A stretch of 64,000 bases of DNA from contig OX359286.1 of NCBI GenBank assembly GCA_947179155.2, positions 8,768,501 to 8,832,500 of the forward strand, in the 5' to 3' direction. Below, in pieces: positions 22,119 to 35,700 of this stretch; the first letter of the stretch is position 1, and every line of letters starts with the position of its first letter. The position numbers and the translations under genes are program-made. A model generated the notes under the pieces. That model worked only from the letters and a program-made list of their open reading frames with translations, was not told the DNA's origin and ran no database searches. The stretch comes from Hedera helix (lineage: Eukaryota; Streptophyta; Magnoliopsida; Apiales; Araliaceae).

Positions 22119-25100
22119 TGTGACGCCCCCAAATCTGGGCCCATACAGCCCAAACTTGAGTCGTCAAAAGACTACAACAAATTTATTATAAGGTAGAACA
22201 ACATTCAACAATACAGTGTATAATAATACACAACTAAGTCTTCACTATTATTATCACACTATTTTACAACGCGTGAAGACTACGATAGCTATTCCTCAGA
22301 CTCTCACTCTATTCCCCGGCTAGACCCAGCTACGTTTCCATCTCCTGTTGAAAAACAATGGAACAAAAGAAAGGGTGAGCTCAAATAGCCCAGTAAAGAA
22401 TATCATGACAAAGATAATGACGAATAAATTATCATTAGTCTTCAACAGTTGAGTTCTTGATAGAATACAATAGACTACAAGATTTATATCAAAAACTGCA
22501 GTTAAATTCTTGAACAATGTTCAGATCAATAATAGCAGCGGAATGAGCAATCTATTAGAAGAATAATGCAGACTATAATGTCCACTCGGTTCTCTTTTTA
22601 GGAAAAACATCATCAACTTTTATCATCTGAAATATCATTAGGCAAGATAATACAATTTCACAGTTCCTGATCATAATCATGCAGATCAACAGTTCATCTT
22701 TGCACTACGGGCCAAAGACATTCAATATAACATCAACGGTCATGATTATACCAGATTCAGCCTTTGGTCATAATCATACCAAACAACAGTTCATCTTTGC
22801 ACTACGGGCCAAAGAGAGCATTCACCACGTGCCATAAAAGACACCGAACAGATGTATCGCCTTTAACCTATTATATCGCCTTTAACCTATCATCTGTTCA
22901 ACAATTATATCACATCTGTGCCCCCGGCCACAGATATTCACAACAACTTGATTTTGGATGATTTGAATGATATAAATGATTAACAGAAGAAACAGGATAA
23001 ACAATAAGTATCAGAAGTTTACTTTGTACAGATTCAAATAATGTCCAAATTGTCAACATGATGTGGAGTGAAATTTAAAAATGATATTCAAGATCCACAG
23101 TTCAAAATAACGGTTACAGTTCAATAGAAAGGTTCACGTAAATAGGATGATTCAATTGAAATGATGAAGTGCAACTATTATGGAACATATAATATTTTCA
23201 GGAATTATAGAAGCAATAGTTTCATAATAAGTTTCGATTTAGGTGTATGAAAGAAAATAATATCCCTTACCGTAGCAGGTTTGATTAACAAAAGGTGAAG
23301 AAAATTAATATCCATTACCATAGTAAGTTTGAATAATGGAAGATGAAAAAGATGGTATCCCTTATGAGTATAAAGGAAAATAATATCACTTATGAATATG
23401 AAAGAAAATGATATTACAAACGAATATGGAATAAAAGTGTCATGTGATAATTCGTGTAAACAAATTATTTCCATAAGAGACAAATAAGAAATGAATACAA
23501 AGAGTAATTCACCAAACATGCGGTAATCCGCGTAGTCAACTTATTCTCAGAGATTAATAAGGAATGAATACGAAAAGTTATTCACCAACAGGCGATAATC
23601 CGCGCCGTAAGGTTATTCCCACAATTTAATAAAAATTGAATACGAAGAGTCATTCACCAAACAGGCGGTAATCCGCACAGCAAGGTTATTCTCAGAGATT
23701 AATAAGGAATGAATATGAAATGTTATTCACCAACAGGCGGTAATCCGCGCTGTAAGGTTATTCCCACAATTTAATACATGGAAATAAAAGGCACATCTTA
23801 TGAGTAAGAAAGAAACGATATTATTTTCGAGAATCAAATAATGATAACCCCTTACCTTAACACGTGACTGGATATTGATTTAAATGAGGTTGATTAACTT
23901 GAACAGTACACGTACACTTATAGATCTTCACAAATACTCAAGATGACTTAAGCACACTTAGAGAGAACTTTCACAAGAAGTATTTAGAGAGAGAAAGAAA
24001 GAACAAGTAAGGAAGTTTATGAAAAATCCTTAAGTTAAGACCTCTATTTATAGCCAAAAATCTTATCATAACCAAGATTTCCTAATTTAATCCAAACCGT
24101 TCATTTCAAGATAATGTTTAATCCATACCATTCATTTCATCTTTTAAGATTTCTTTAATCTAAACCATTCATTTAAATATCATCTTTTAATCTACACCAT
24201 CCATTTCAAATTCTATATTATCTTTAATCTATACCATTCATTTTATCTTTTAAGATTTTCTTAATTTAAATCATTCATTTAAAGATCATCTTTTAATCTA
24301 CATCATCCATTTCAAATTATATATTATCTTTAATCTATACCATTCATTTTATATCACCTAACTTTATATTATAAACAAATAACTTTATCAATTCAATTAT
24401 TCAACAATAATTCACACTTATTAATTATTATGACTAATTATTATAAATACAGTGTAGTTGGCTTTCTGAGTTAGATATCAAGTCAATTAATTAATGAAAT
24501 ACAACTGTTTAAATAACACCATAATAGAGATAACAATAATGCAGAAAGTATGTAAAAGAATGAATACGTTACTGTGTCATAACAATTATTGATTCAATAA
24601 TGTGAATTACTGTGCATATGCTACTGTGACAATTATCAATTTAATAACATGAATTATTGTGCATGTGACAATAAAGTCAAATATTGTACGATAACCACTT
24701 TATCAGTTTAATAATACGAAACACTGTGCAATGCCGTGTGCTACTGTGCAATACCGTGTGCTACTGTGCAATACCGTATGTTACTTGTAATACCGTATAT
24801 TACTATTCTTTTACCACCGGATATTTTAACAATTAAAAGTAATAGTACCATTGACCATTTAAAAATTGTTTATGTCATTTTCTGTATCCGACAATTATTC
24901 TTTGTAGGGTCCACGAATGATTGGTTCGTACGGCGCCGTCGTACGAATATTCCCCGATAGAACGAATATTCCCCGACCAAAAGAATATTGTCCGACATAA
25001 CATAATTTGCACATAACATCCTTAACTTTTAACTTTATCAATTTAACTACTTACTGTTTCAGGAAAAATATATATATATATATGAAGAAAAATTAAATTT

Positions 25101-25128
25101 TGTATTTCATAAAATTCGGGGTCTTACA
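22119..25128 (-). mobile_element. Tekay-like LTR, right copy (3010 bp), 5' LTR
   Basis: It has the same ends as the left copy. By eye about 30 scattered substitutions separate the two, plus one extra 21-bp ctactgtgcaataccgtat-type unit near 24750-24785 that accounts for the length difference. A TATA box on minus lies at 24045-24053. It precedes primer site and gag on the minus strand, so it is the 5' LTR. Confidence 0.9.
24045..24053 (-). promoter_or_regulatory. TATA box of right Tekay-like LTR
   Basis: Ctataaata on minus, in the same context as in the left LTR. It is the likely start region of the full-length element transcript. Confidence 0.6.
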
Positions 25129-25712
25129 CCCTCGTCCCAAATTAGATCCCAAATTTTGACTGTTTTTGATCAAATTAACTCTTTTTTATAATTAATAATT
25201 AAACATATATAAATATATGTTAAAATTATAAAAATTAAGTTTAGTAGTAAATAGATGCACTTTTTTTAATTATAGTCTTTTCACTTATATTTTGCAAAAA
25301 TAGTATAAAATTTAATTTTTAAACATGCAATTTGACATAAAAATTAAAATCAAACATTTAATTTAAGACGAAAAGAGTAATATTTAAATAAATTAGTAAC
25401 TAAGAAGTATGAAGAGTGAGCACATCTAGCTTTTACTCTTGTACGCTCAATAATAAAGATGTCAGCAAAACCTACACGACAAAGTCAGCTCGAAAATGAG
25501 ACCTAATTTTGTGTGGGATAAATAATTCTGAGTTTTAGTAGTAAGCACTTCGAACCAATTTAAACTATTTTGTTTCTATTTTTTACTTTTGTGGGACATA
25601 TTTAAAAATGCTCGACAAAAGGACAATAATATCAAATTTTGAAAAAACACACAAGGAAAGTCAAACCGTGGTCAACAAGAAATTGGAACTTATTTTGTGC
25701 ATTTTTAGTATA
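25129..25712. other. AT-rich unassigned spacer
   Basis: About 580 bases lie between the chromovirus and a copia LTR. I see no gene, terminal motif or repeat here. Confidence 0.5.
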
Positions 25713-27026
25713 TGTTGTTTCCAGAGACACAATAAAGATTTAGAAGGAAGGTGAATAGGTCTTTAAAAACTTTTGCTTGTTTTAAAATTTTAATTATCAG
25801 ATAATTAATTTGTTCAATTAATTTAGCAGAACAAAATATTAGTATAAAACTCTCCTTAAAGTTTTAATGAAATTTTGATTATAGCTTTAGTGTATGTGAA
25901 GACAAGTGACTGACAGATATAACAGTTTATAACAGTTTATGAATAATGTAAATGATAGAAGATGTTTTAGGTGTTTCGTTGAGTAGATTTCTTTGTTTTA
26001 CTTTTTCAGAGGTTTGTCTTCGTACTTGTGTGATTTGTTACTCGGATTTGAATCCTCATACGATCTTATAGCTCTTCAGAAATTGTTCCGTTGAAGAGTT
26101 CCGTTGGAGCATTTAATGTTCTTCTGACTTTGGGGGTAGATAGTAGGTTTTCTTTTGGTCCTAGTATATTCCATCAGTCAATAGTTTTCACCTATCTCTA
26201 AAGTGAGATGACAGATCTTCTACAAAGCAGTTTTTATGATCTTCTTTTTTGAATTTGAAAATGGTGAGAAACATCCTTGAAATCTTCACTTTGATGCTCT
26301 GTAATACTCTATACTCGTTAAACATATAACCGTTCTAACATTATTTTCAAGCTTGGCTTGATCATTGAGTTTGATGGAGAATGTAGAGTCTGATATAGGA
26401 TACTCAATGTTCTAAACTCTACGAATGCCTTTATTCAAGTCAGTAAGATGTTCTACGATTTGCTCTACGAACTGTGCTCTACGATGCTAGAGCAGACTCT
26501 ACAAACTTCTTCTTTCAACATCTTTCTCAGCTTTGGTGACGACTCTGATAGTAACTTTATAATTCTGAAAATAACTCTACGCTTTCAATTGTAGACTTTC
26601 AACTTAATACTCAGAATCTTTATGCTTCACTAAATACTAGAGTGCTTTGCTCACAACTTTCACATTATGATTTAGGCAGAGGTACTCAAGATGCTTCAAT
26701 ATTGCTTAGGCAACTCCATGACTTGTTCTACGATTGCTCAAATAGCTTACGCATTTGCTTGACGATTCTAACTACGTACTGCCCTACGAGCTCAAGACAT
26801 TCTACGATTAATAGATACTTTACGAACAAGTATAGTGACTTTACGAAAGATCTGACCCTATCAATCTATAAATAGCATCAATTTAAAAGATCAATCTAAT
26901 GAGTTTGATCATCCTATTATAAGTCCTTGTACATTATTTATCATATAAGAACTTTATAGAATCTACTACATAAATATACATTAATCATTTTTATATCATC
27001 AAATCATACATATGCAAATCCTAACA
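25713..27026 (-). mobile_element. Copia LTR (copy B), minus strand
   Basis: On minus it starts TGTTAGGATTTG at 27026, right after a polypurine-like aaatagaggaagat. It ends about 25713-25721 after a cctattcaccttccttctaaat string like those ending copies A and C. It is rich in ctctacgatt/agagt words, as are the other copies. Being preceded by a polypurine tract, it is a 3' LTR. The left end is uncertain by some bases. Confidence 0.6.
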
Positions 27027-27155
27027 ATCTTCCTCTATTTGATGAAGACAAAATTAATAATTGATAATTTCAATCAATGCACTTGCTTGAATTTAAAGTC
27101 TGACTTAAGACACAATCAGTCACTGTAATGCTATTGCAAAATGATCATTTTATTT
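27027..27155 (-). mobile_element. Polypurine tract and edge of copia internal region
   Basis: A short remnant upstream (on minus) of LTR copy B. It ends where a TGTAATGATCCG LTR-like sequence begins at 27156. Confidence 0.45.
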
Positions 27156-28124
27156 GTAATGATCCGTATTTTCAGTAGATCTTATAAAAATTATAAATAA
27201 ATAATGAAAATAGATTCTTGGAATCTGACAGATGTTTTAGGACATGTAAATTATGTATTATTTGATTTTATAATAAAAATATTTTTGTGGAAAAATGGGC
27301 ACTAACTCAATATTCACAATTTGAGCGTTTTTCTTTTTTTCATAAGTTTTCTTCTCGAGAAAACATTTTTATGATTTATATAAGCGTTTCTACTATTTGA
27401 ATAATGGGAAGTGGAATTGGTTAATTATGTAATCGAGACAGTTCGTATGGAACTAGAAATGTAATTTTAGTGAAAGTAGTAGTTTGGTTAGTTTGTAACG
27501 AGAAAGCTAGCGAAGCAATTAAAATAGAACTAAGTGTAAGTAGCACAATTGGAATTAAACTAAGCTAGTTAAATTACCTAGCAAAATTCAAGCTAAGTGC
27601 ACTTGTAAGGAATAAATGAGAAGCTTGTATAAACTTTCCATTTATGGAAAGTCTTGCAAAAATGGGAAATGTCCATAAGATCCTTAGCAAGTTTAGTAAT
27701 GACCTTGGTATCCTAATTGATGTGTTTTGTCCAATATATCCTTAAATGATGATGGGAATTTCCTAGCATGTCCTTAACTATGCATGATTAAGTTAACTTC
27801 ATGGTAGTTAGTTGTAGAGAATATACTTACAACATATGTAAGTATTAACCTAGCAAGTATTAGGTTAAGTCCTTTTTCATTTCATCTTATCATTTGGCTA
27901 AGTGTTTAAGAGGTTTGAAGAGAGAAACCTAGAGAAAATCTAGAGATTTGCCTTGATATATTGAAAGATAAGCGTTCTAAAGATTAAAAGTTAGCAACAA
28001 AGTGGATCATCCTATATAGGAGCTTCTTAGCAAGAAGAAGAAGAACACATAGATGGTTTAATGGTTTTCTTAACTTAAATCTATGATTTATATATGTATG
28101 TGTATGTGTATATGTATATGTATG

Positions 28125-28173
<49 letters not shown>

Positions 28174-28370
28174 ACGTGTATGTATTTATGACTTGAAAGT
28201 ATGGTTTGTGGGAGATTATGTGTTTTGTGACAAAAGTTTATGGTGAAACCCTAAGTTATAGGGGTGAGCATATTGGAGTTATGTGTATTTACTTGTTATA
28301 TGGCATGATAGATACTTTAATATGTAGATAGCATGATTTTTATGTGAAAACCTAGTATGAAGCTAATTTG
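27156..28370 (+). mobile_element. LTR-like fragment, right end missing
   Basis: It opens TGTAATGATCCGTATTTTCAG, close to the TGTGAGGATCCGAATTTTCAG start of the gypsy LTR family, then diverges. It contains a (GTATAT)n-type tract at about 28090-28180. It is cut on the right by copia integrase sequence at about 28378. No coding sequence is seen. Confidence 0.4.
28090..28180. repeat. TATG/TATA-type microsatellite
   Basis: Repeated gtatat / gtatgt hexamers in about 90 bases. Confidence 0.9.
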
Positions 28371-28377
28371 ACCATGT

Positions 28378-29224
28378 AGAGTTGGTACACATAGATGTAT
28401 GTGGACCTATGACAACACATGCATGAGGAGGGTATTCATATTTTATTACTTTCACTAATGATCACTCTAGATTTGGATATATGTATTTGATAAAATATAA
28501 GTCTGAATCGTTTAAAAAGTTCAAAAAATTCAGAAGTGAAGTAGAGAAATAAACTGGCAAGAGTATTAAGATTCTTCGATCGGATCGAAAAGGTGAATAC
28601 TTAAGCAATGAGTTTCTCAGTTATCTCAAAGAAAATGGTATAATCTCACAATAGACTCCACCAGGCACGAAACAACTGAATAGTGTATCTGAAAGGAGAA
28701 ATCGAACCTTGTTGGACATGGTTCGTCCCATGATGAATTTTACCAATCTTCTAGTTTTCTTATAGGGTTATTTACTTAACAAGTTACCATCAAAATTCGT
28801 CCCCAAGACCCCATATTAGATATGGACAGTGAGGAAACCAAATCTTAAGTATATTAAGATTTGAGGTTGTCCAGCTTATGTCAAAAGGTTTAAGAATGAT
28901 AAGCTATAGACAGGATCTGATAAATGTAAATTTGTGAGATATCCTAAAGAAACTGTAGGGTATTACTTCTATCATCCTACTGATCAAAAGGTGTTTGTTG
29001 CGAAATATGCTACCTTCTTGGAAAAGGAGTTTATCCTCGAAGGGGTCAGTGTGAGTAAGATAAATATTGAAGAAGTTTAAGAACCACAAAACACTACGGA
29101 TCAAGGTGAGGTACCTAACCAAGTAAAAGAACCTACTATACCACAACCTATTCGTAAATCTAAAAGAGTACCAAAGATACCTAATAGCTATATATTCATC
29201 ATAGAATATGATGATGATGAAAGT
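28378..29224 (+). pseudogene. Copia integrase remnant
   Basis: The frame shows the Ty1/copia integrase core: VHIDVCGPM, then TNDHSRFGYMYLIK, then LRSDRKGEYLSNEF, then VSERRNRTLLDMV. These hold the three DDE acids (D, D, E). The C-terminal part follows (KCKFVRYPKETVGYYFYHP, ..KVFVAKYATFLEKEF). At least four stops interrupt it, near 28442, 28549, 28652 and 28764. Gag, protease and the integrase zinc finger are missing upstream. The sequence ends in an acidic EYDDDESS stretch and then switches at 29225 to a tail that otherwise follows RNase H in this element. Confidence 0.8.
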
Positions 29225-30430
29225 AGTATGCACACAAAGCAGTCATATTTAATGTGATATTGCATATACTTTGTAATCTTATTTGTTTATTAATAAAAGT
29301 TTATTTATACAAATGCATTTTCTTTATCCATACTTAATTGTTAATATTAATTGTGATAAACCCATAGTTTTTTAGCAATACTTTTAGAATCATGATGATG
29401 AACATGCGAATGAGATCTAAATTCAAGATTGCTCAAAACTAAAATTATTCCTAATCATGGGATCACTAAAATTTGAGATTAGTGAATCCGAATAGATTAG
29501 TACATACTATGCTTGTTCTTATGAAGATGATAATTGATTTCATAATCATTTGTGTAGAGCCACTAAAGCAAGTATGTAGGTTCTTATTAGAGAATAAGTA
29601 TACTGAACATGACTCGCTAAAAGAATACCTAATGCAATTTTACTCAGCTGTCAATAGAAATTCCAAATGTGATAGTAGTACAAGTGATCCTTGGACTTGA
29701 GATCATCATAGTATCTTGTGTAGGATAAGTTATACTTTGACATATCTCTTAAGACCTTTAAGGTATATCAAAGGATATGCTTAGGTATAATAAGTTGTAC
29801 ATTGAGATAGGTGAATAGTCAATAAAGAATCTATTACTTCTAGTAAAATGAGAGAATGTTCTATGCAATTCGATAAATGAGAATTCAGTAGTCCTTGGCC
29901 AAGGCAGAATGAAAATTAGAAAAAAGTTTCTAATTTACATTAAATAGAGTTGTGCATTTGAGAATCAAAATGCATATGATCAAATAAAATAAGACTTGAC
30001 AGTAAATCTATGTCTTATATTTGATTGGGACATTGTATGGCAAAATGATTGAATTGTATAGTAACTATTCACTGAAATGTTCTTTTATAATTAAATGTTG
30101 AAATCTATATTATCTGGAAAGTTGTTAATCGTTAAGGGGCTTACCCTTATTGTGGAATAAATATTATTTATTTAAATAAATTAAATATTTTAATTTATTT
30201 ATTTAAATAAGATTAGAATTGTTCTAATTGATTTATATTATAACCGGTTTAATATGGAGAACCTAAAGGATCACACCAAAAAAGAAAAATATTTATTTAA
30301 GAAGTAAATGGTATAATCGTAATAATAGATTAAGTATATTTAATTTATACTATAGTGATAGATTAAATTAAATAGCTTAATATTTATTTAGTACTTTTAA
30401 AATACTAATTATAAATTAATAAGATGAGTC

Positions 30431-30522
<92 letters not shown>

Positions 30523-30523
30523 T
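30431..30523. repeat. (ATT)n microsatellite in the LTR
   Basis: About 30 ATT/TTA triplets. The other copy (37027-37053) has only a few, so the expansion is specific to copy 1. Confidence 0.95.
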
Positions 30524-30689
30524 AGTTCCTAAATGGCTTAAGAATTAATTAATAAGAGTACTCTTATAATTGATAATTAAGTTCTTAAATGGTTTAAGAA
30601 TTATAATTATTATATTAAATTAATTAGTTCCTAATTAGATTAGGAGTTTAATTAAAAATCCTATTCCTAAAGGTGTTAGGAGATTTGAC

Positions 30690-30703
30690 TATATATATAA
30701 ATA
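30690..30703 (+). promoter_or_regulatory. TATA box of the copia LTR
   Basis: Ctatatatataaataagagg fits a plant TATA box. In copy 2 the same place reads aatttataaataagagg (37223-37239). Confidence 0.45.
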
Positions 30704-31134
30704 AGAGGAGTCTTATTATGGATAGAGGTTACGTACACTTCTATTATAAGTTTTGGGAGAGTACTCACAAGTTCTCTAGATCTAAGAAATTAGAAGAGGG
30801 AGAAAACTAGGGTTTATCATCACCCACTTCTTGAATCCCTATTCTTCCTTGGTGGATCACCTCTAAAGGCCAAACACTTGGGTTGCTAATGTTAATCAAA
30901 TGAATCTAATCGGTGGAATTCAAGGAGAAAACGAAGGAATTTAGAGTTGAACACGTACCTGTGGAAATCTAGAATCTACAAGGGTATAATTCTCTATCTC
31001 CTTCTTGTAAATTAATAGTTATGCATAAAGGTCGATCATGGTTATGGTTTGTAAAATTTTAAATTCTGATTTTATCATGCTTTCGCTTCTATGTGTAATT
31101 TGATTGCATGTTCATGGATATTACAAACTAATAG

Positions 31135-32760
31135 ATGAGGTACGCATCATAGATGATAATAATCCATTGACTTAAGAAGAGGTTATGAGTAGTAAAGACT
31201 CAGAGAAATGGCTAGCAGCCATGAAATCCAAGATGAACTCCAAATATAAGAACCAAGTATGGACTTTGGTTACTCCACCTGAGGGCATAAAGCCTATTAG
31301 GTGTAAATATGTCTATAAGAAAAAGACTGGAGCACACAGCAAGGTGGAGACCTATAAGGCCCGATTGGTTGCAAAAGGTTTCAAACAAAGACGTGGTCTT
31401 GACTATGATGAAACCTTCTCACCAGTAGCAATGCTCAAATCCATTCAAATTTTGCTTGGGATTGCAGCTTATTATGACTACGAATTCTAGTAAATGGACG
31501 TGAAAACGACCTTCCTCAATAAAAAAAAAAACTAGAAAATGATGTATATATGATACAGCCGGAGGATTTTGTTTCAAAGGTTAGAACAAATCAAATCAAT
31601 AAGCTACAATGATCCATTTATGGATTGAAGCAAGCTTCTCGAAGATGGAATATCTATTTTGATGAGACAATTAAAGAGTTTAATTTTATCAAAAATGAGG
31701 ATGAACCATGTGTGTACAATAAAGTTTGTGGAAGTTTTGTCACATTCTTAATATTATATGTTGATGATATATTACTGATAGGGAATGATGTTACTATGCT
31801 TCAGTCGATCAAAGATGATTGTCTAAACACTTGTCCATGATGGACTTGGGAGAAGCATCTTATATTTTGGGGATAAAGATCTATAGAAATAGATCTAAAA
31901 GGATGCTTGGCTTGTCCCAAAGAAAATACATTGATTCGATGCTAAAGAGGTTTAGCATAGAAGATTCTAAAAAAGAACTCATACCGATGGGTCATGGAAT
32001 ACATCTCTCCAAGAAACAGGTCCCAAAGACACCTAAAGAGAGAGACCGCATAAGTAAGATTTCTTATGTCTCGGTAATAGGATCTATCATGTACGGAATG
32101 ATATGTACTAGACCTGATGTTGCTCATGCACTTAGTGTAACAAGTAGATATTAGTCAAATCCTGGAGAAAAACACTAGAAAATAGTAAAAAAATATCATA
32201 AAATACTTAAGAAGACTAAGGATTTATTTCTTGTCTACGATGGGTCTATTTTGAAACTAGAAAGCTATACAGACCCAAGTTTTAAAACAGACCAAGATGA
32301 CAGTAAATCCGTTTCGGGTTATGTGTTTACCTTAAATGGTGGCGCAGTGAGTTGGAAGAGTTTCAAGCAGCAAATAATTGTTGATTCAGTGATAGAGATA
32401 GAGTACATAGCTGCAAGTGAAGCTGCTAAGGAAGTTGTTTTGGATGAAGAAATTCGTAACCGAACTTGGGATGGTTTCTAGCATTCAAGGACTAGTGCCT
32501 CTATTTTGTGACAACACGAGAACTGTTGCACAAGGCAAGAAACCCTAGTCTCATCAAAAATTCAAACAGGTGTTGCGGCGGTTTTATTTAATTAGAGAAA
32601 TCATTGAATGAGGATATGTCACCGTGGAGCAAGTGAACTCTCAGGAAAACATTACAGATACATTTGCTAAAGCATTAAACAGTAGTTTGATCGTCACTTA
32701 GAAAAGATAGGTATGAGATACCATGGCAATTGGCTTTAATACAAGTGAGAGATTAAAACT
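31135..32760 (+). pseudogene. Copia reverse transcriptase and RNase H remnant
   Basis: The RT opens at SSKDSEKWLAAMKSKM and continues through YKARLVAKGFKQR and LDYDETFSPVA to the active site ILYVDDILLIGND near 31760, whose YVDD is intact. Later RT motifs (DLGEASYILGIKI, LSQRKYIDSMLKRF) and RNase H (SYTDPSFKTDQDDSKSVSGY) follow. An in-frame or shifted break occurs near 31488-31535 (poly-A run), with others near 31612, 31840, 32152 and 32480. Degenerate RNase H C-terminal sequence ends near 32700. It is collinear with the integrase at 28378-29224 and was probably one pol gene. Confidence 0.85.
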
Positions 32761-35700
32761 AGTATGCACACAAGCCAATCACATTTGATGTGATATAGCA
32801 TATACTTTGTAATCTTATTCATTTATTAATAAAAGAATTTATTTATTCAAAGGCATTTTCTTTATCCGTATTTAATTGTTAAATTAATTGTGATAAACCC
32901 ATAGTTTTTTAGAAATGCTTTTAGAATCATGGTGATAATCATACAAATGAGATCTAAATTCTAGATAACTCAAAACTAAAATTGTTCCTAATCGTGGAAT
33001 AACTAAAATGGGGATTAGTGAATTCGGATAGATTAGTACATACTATGCTTGCTCTTATGAAGAATATGATTGATCTCGTAATCAGTTGTGTGGGGCTACT
33101 AAAGCAAGAATGTAGGTGCTTATTAGAGAATAAGTTCACTGAATGTGACTCGCTCATGGAACACCTAATGGAGTTTTACTTGTCTGTCAATAGGAGTTCC
33201 TTATGTAACAGTAGTACAAGTGATCTTTGAACTTGAGATCATCATAATATCTTGTGTATAATGAGTTATACTTTGACATAAACCTTAAGACCTTTAGGGT
33301 TATCAAATGATATGCTTAGGTATAGTAAGTTGTACATGGAGATATGTGAATTATCAACAAAGAATCTACCACTTCTAGTAAAAAGAGTGAATGTCCTGTG
33401 TGATTTGATAAATGCCAACTCAATAGTCATTGGTCAAGGCATAATGAAATTTGAAAGGAGTTTCTAATTTGTATTATTTAAAATTGTGCATTTGAGAATC
33501 GAAATGCATATGATCAAATAAAATAAGACTTAATAGTAATTTCATGTCTTATATTTGAATGGGTCATTGTATGGTAGAATAATTGAATTGTATGATAACT
33601 ATTCGTGAAAATATTCTTTTATGATCAAATACTAAAATCTATATTATCTAAAAAGTCGTTGATAGCTACGGGAGCTTACTCTTATTGTAGAATAAATATT
33701 ATTTATTTAAATAAATTAAATAATTTAATTTATTTATATAAATAAGATTGGAATGGTTCTGTAATATACAGGGTATTACGACATGTAAAAAAGTTTAAAT
33801 AAATAAAATGTCTGTATTTTAATTATTTAAACTTGATAGGTAATGTGAATTGTGTAAATTAATTATGTACAAATATATTTTATTGTATTGTTATAAATTT
33901 TAAATGAATTATGTCAATAAAAAAAGGGGGGGTTAATATTGAAAATTAATCCTAAATTAAATTAAAGGTTAATGAGAAAATTAACAAGGTCAAAATTATT
34001 GATTATAGATTAATTAATTATTATGGGGAATTTTGGGAATCATTAAGAAGAGTAACTAATTATATAAAATATATAGTAATAAGTCATATATTTTATATAA
34101 GGGAATATAATTAAATATAAAGAAATTGGTGAGTATATAAATTATATGAGAGTAAATATATAATTTATATAAGAGAATAAATTATTAAGGAAAAGGTTAA
34201 TAATTATATAAATTATACAAAATTATATTGTATAGTTTATATAAAATATATGAAATAGTGAAAAATAATAATAAATAAAAATGGATAATTCTTATTTTAA
34301 TAAAATAATGTATGTTTATGCAAAATAGAATTATTTTTATTTTTATGAGAATTAATATCTTTGTGAGTTAAATATGTAAAATAAATTATTATAATACATA
34401 ATATATATAAGAACTAATTTATGTATATATTATGTAGTAATAGAAAATACATGTATGTTTACGTAATGTATATGTAACAAAGTTGAAACGTAGAAAATTT
34501 TAATTTTATTAAGTTATGCAAATTATTTTATAAATTTTGGAGGTATAAAACACATCATATAATTACATGCATGTCACTATGCGTGTACAAAATTCATCAA
34601 ATAAAGTAGCTTAAAAATATATAAATATTAATTATAAATTATTTTATGAATTTTGGTAAATTAAAATAAATATTTTATATACACTATATAAAATATTTAT
34701 TACACGAGATAATTACGTAATGTACGAAAATAAGTTGCGGGCATAATTTTTTATCAACTTTTACTCCTAAGCCGGTGGACTTAGAGTAAAAGTTAAACAT
34801 AACTCATACATGTAGGCTTATAAGTGGGTAAAATAATATTAATAATAATTAAAACAATAATTATCACTACCAACATACACCAACATATCCATTTTTATTT
34901 CTCTTCCTCTACCATCACACCACCACCACCGAGCACCAACACCACAACTACCAAGAAATAATTGGAGACATCAAAGTGCATCAAAAGCTTCAAAGGAAGG
35001 TTTACAAGCTTTTAGAAGGTATAAAAAGTTAATTATTTAAATTATTTTTGTATTTTTTGTGGTAAAATAAGTTTGTGAAAAACTTGTAAATAATTAGAAT
35101 AATTATTCTATATAATTTTTGAGTGTGTATTTATGAATTTCATGATGTTTAGAGTATTTATTATGTGCAAATTGGGAGCAAAGGTGGTAAAATTTTTGGC
35201 TGTTGGTTACTATTAACGTAGGAAAAAGAAAGAAAAAAATTTAAAGTCACCCGCGCATTGCGAGGCGGCCATAATTTTTTTCCGGAGCTAGGACGAAACG
35301 GCGACGTTTCGAGGGAGAAAAGGTTGGGCCGCGCCGAAAAGTTCCAAGAAATTACCATTTTGCCATCGGTCCGAATTTTTCACATAACTATGAAAATGTC
35401 ATTAGAATTTAATTTAATTAAAATGAATAATTTAAAATTGATAAAAATTATATAAAATTAGTAAATTATATAAAAATGTTTTATAAATTAAATTTAATAA
35501 TTTTTCAATTTTGAGAAATAATTCCAATTAATAATTAAGTGTTTTATATATGAGGATTAAAAGAGAGTAATTAAATTAAATAACCAAATTCGGTTATAAT
35601 TAATTATAAACATCAATACAAATTCGATGGGTAGAATAATTATATTATGAGTGATATTAATTACATAAATCAATATCGTAGATTACTAAATTATTATTAT

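Larger units (their letters stand above)
14004..25128 (-). mobile_element. Tekay-like chromovirus, LTR-internal-LTR-partial internal
   Basis: Minus-strand Ty3/gypsy element. The order on the minus strand is 5' LTR 22119-25128, primer site, gag-pol 21918-17350, polypurine tract, LTR 14288-17276, then a second primer site and gag start that break off at 14004. The duplicated internal piece (14004-14287) matches 21835-22118. The two LTRs are almost identical apart from a 21-bp repeat-unit difference and roughly 1% substitutions by eye. The integrase is followed by a chromodomain-like end, and LTRs of about 3 kb fit the Tekay/Del lineage. No target duplication can be assigned because the left end is truncated. 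Confidence 0.85.
29225..31134 (+). mobile_element. Copia 3' tail plus LTR, copy 1
   Basis: Nearly collinear with 32761-37636 once the solo LTR there is removed. It opens agtatgcacacaa. The true LTR probably starts at about 29338 (TGTTAATATTAATTG) and ends near 31125 (gatattaca). It holds an (ATT)n tract and a TATA box. It lies exactly between integrase and RT sequences, which a normal element would not do. Confidence 0.6.
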
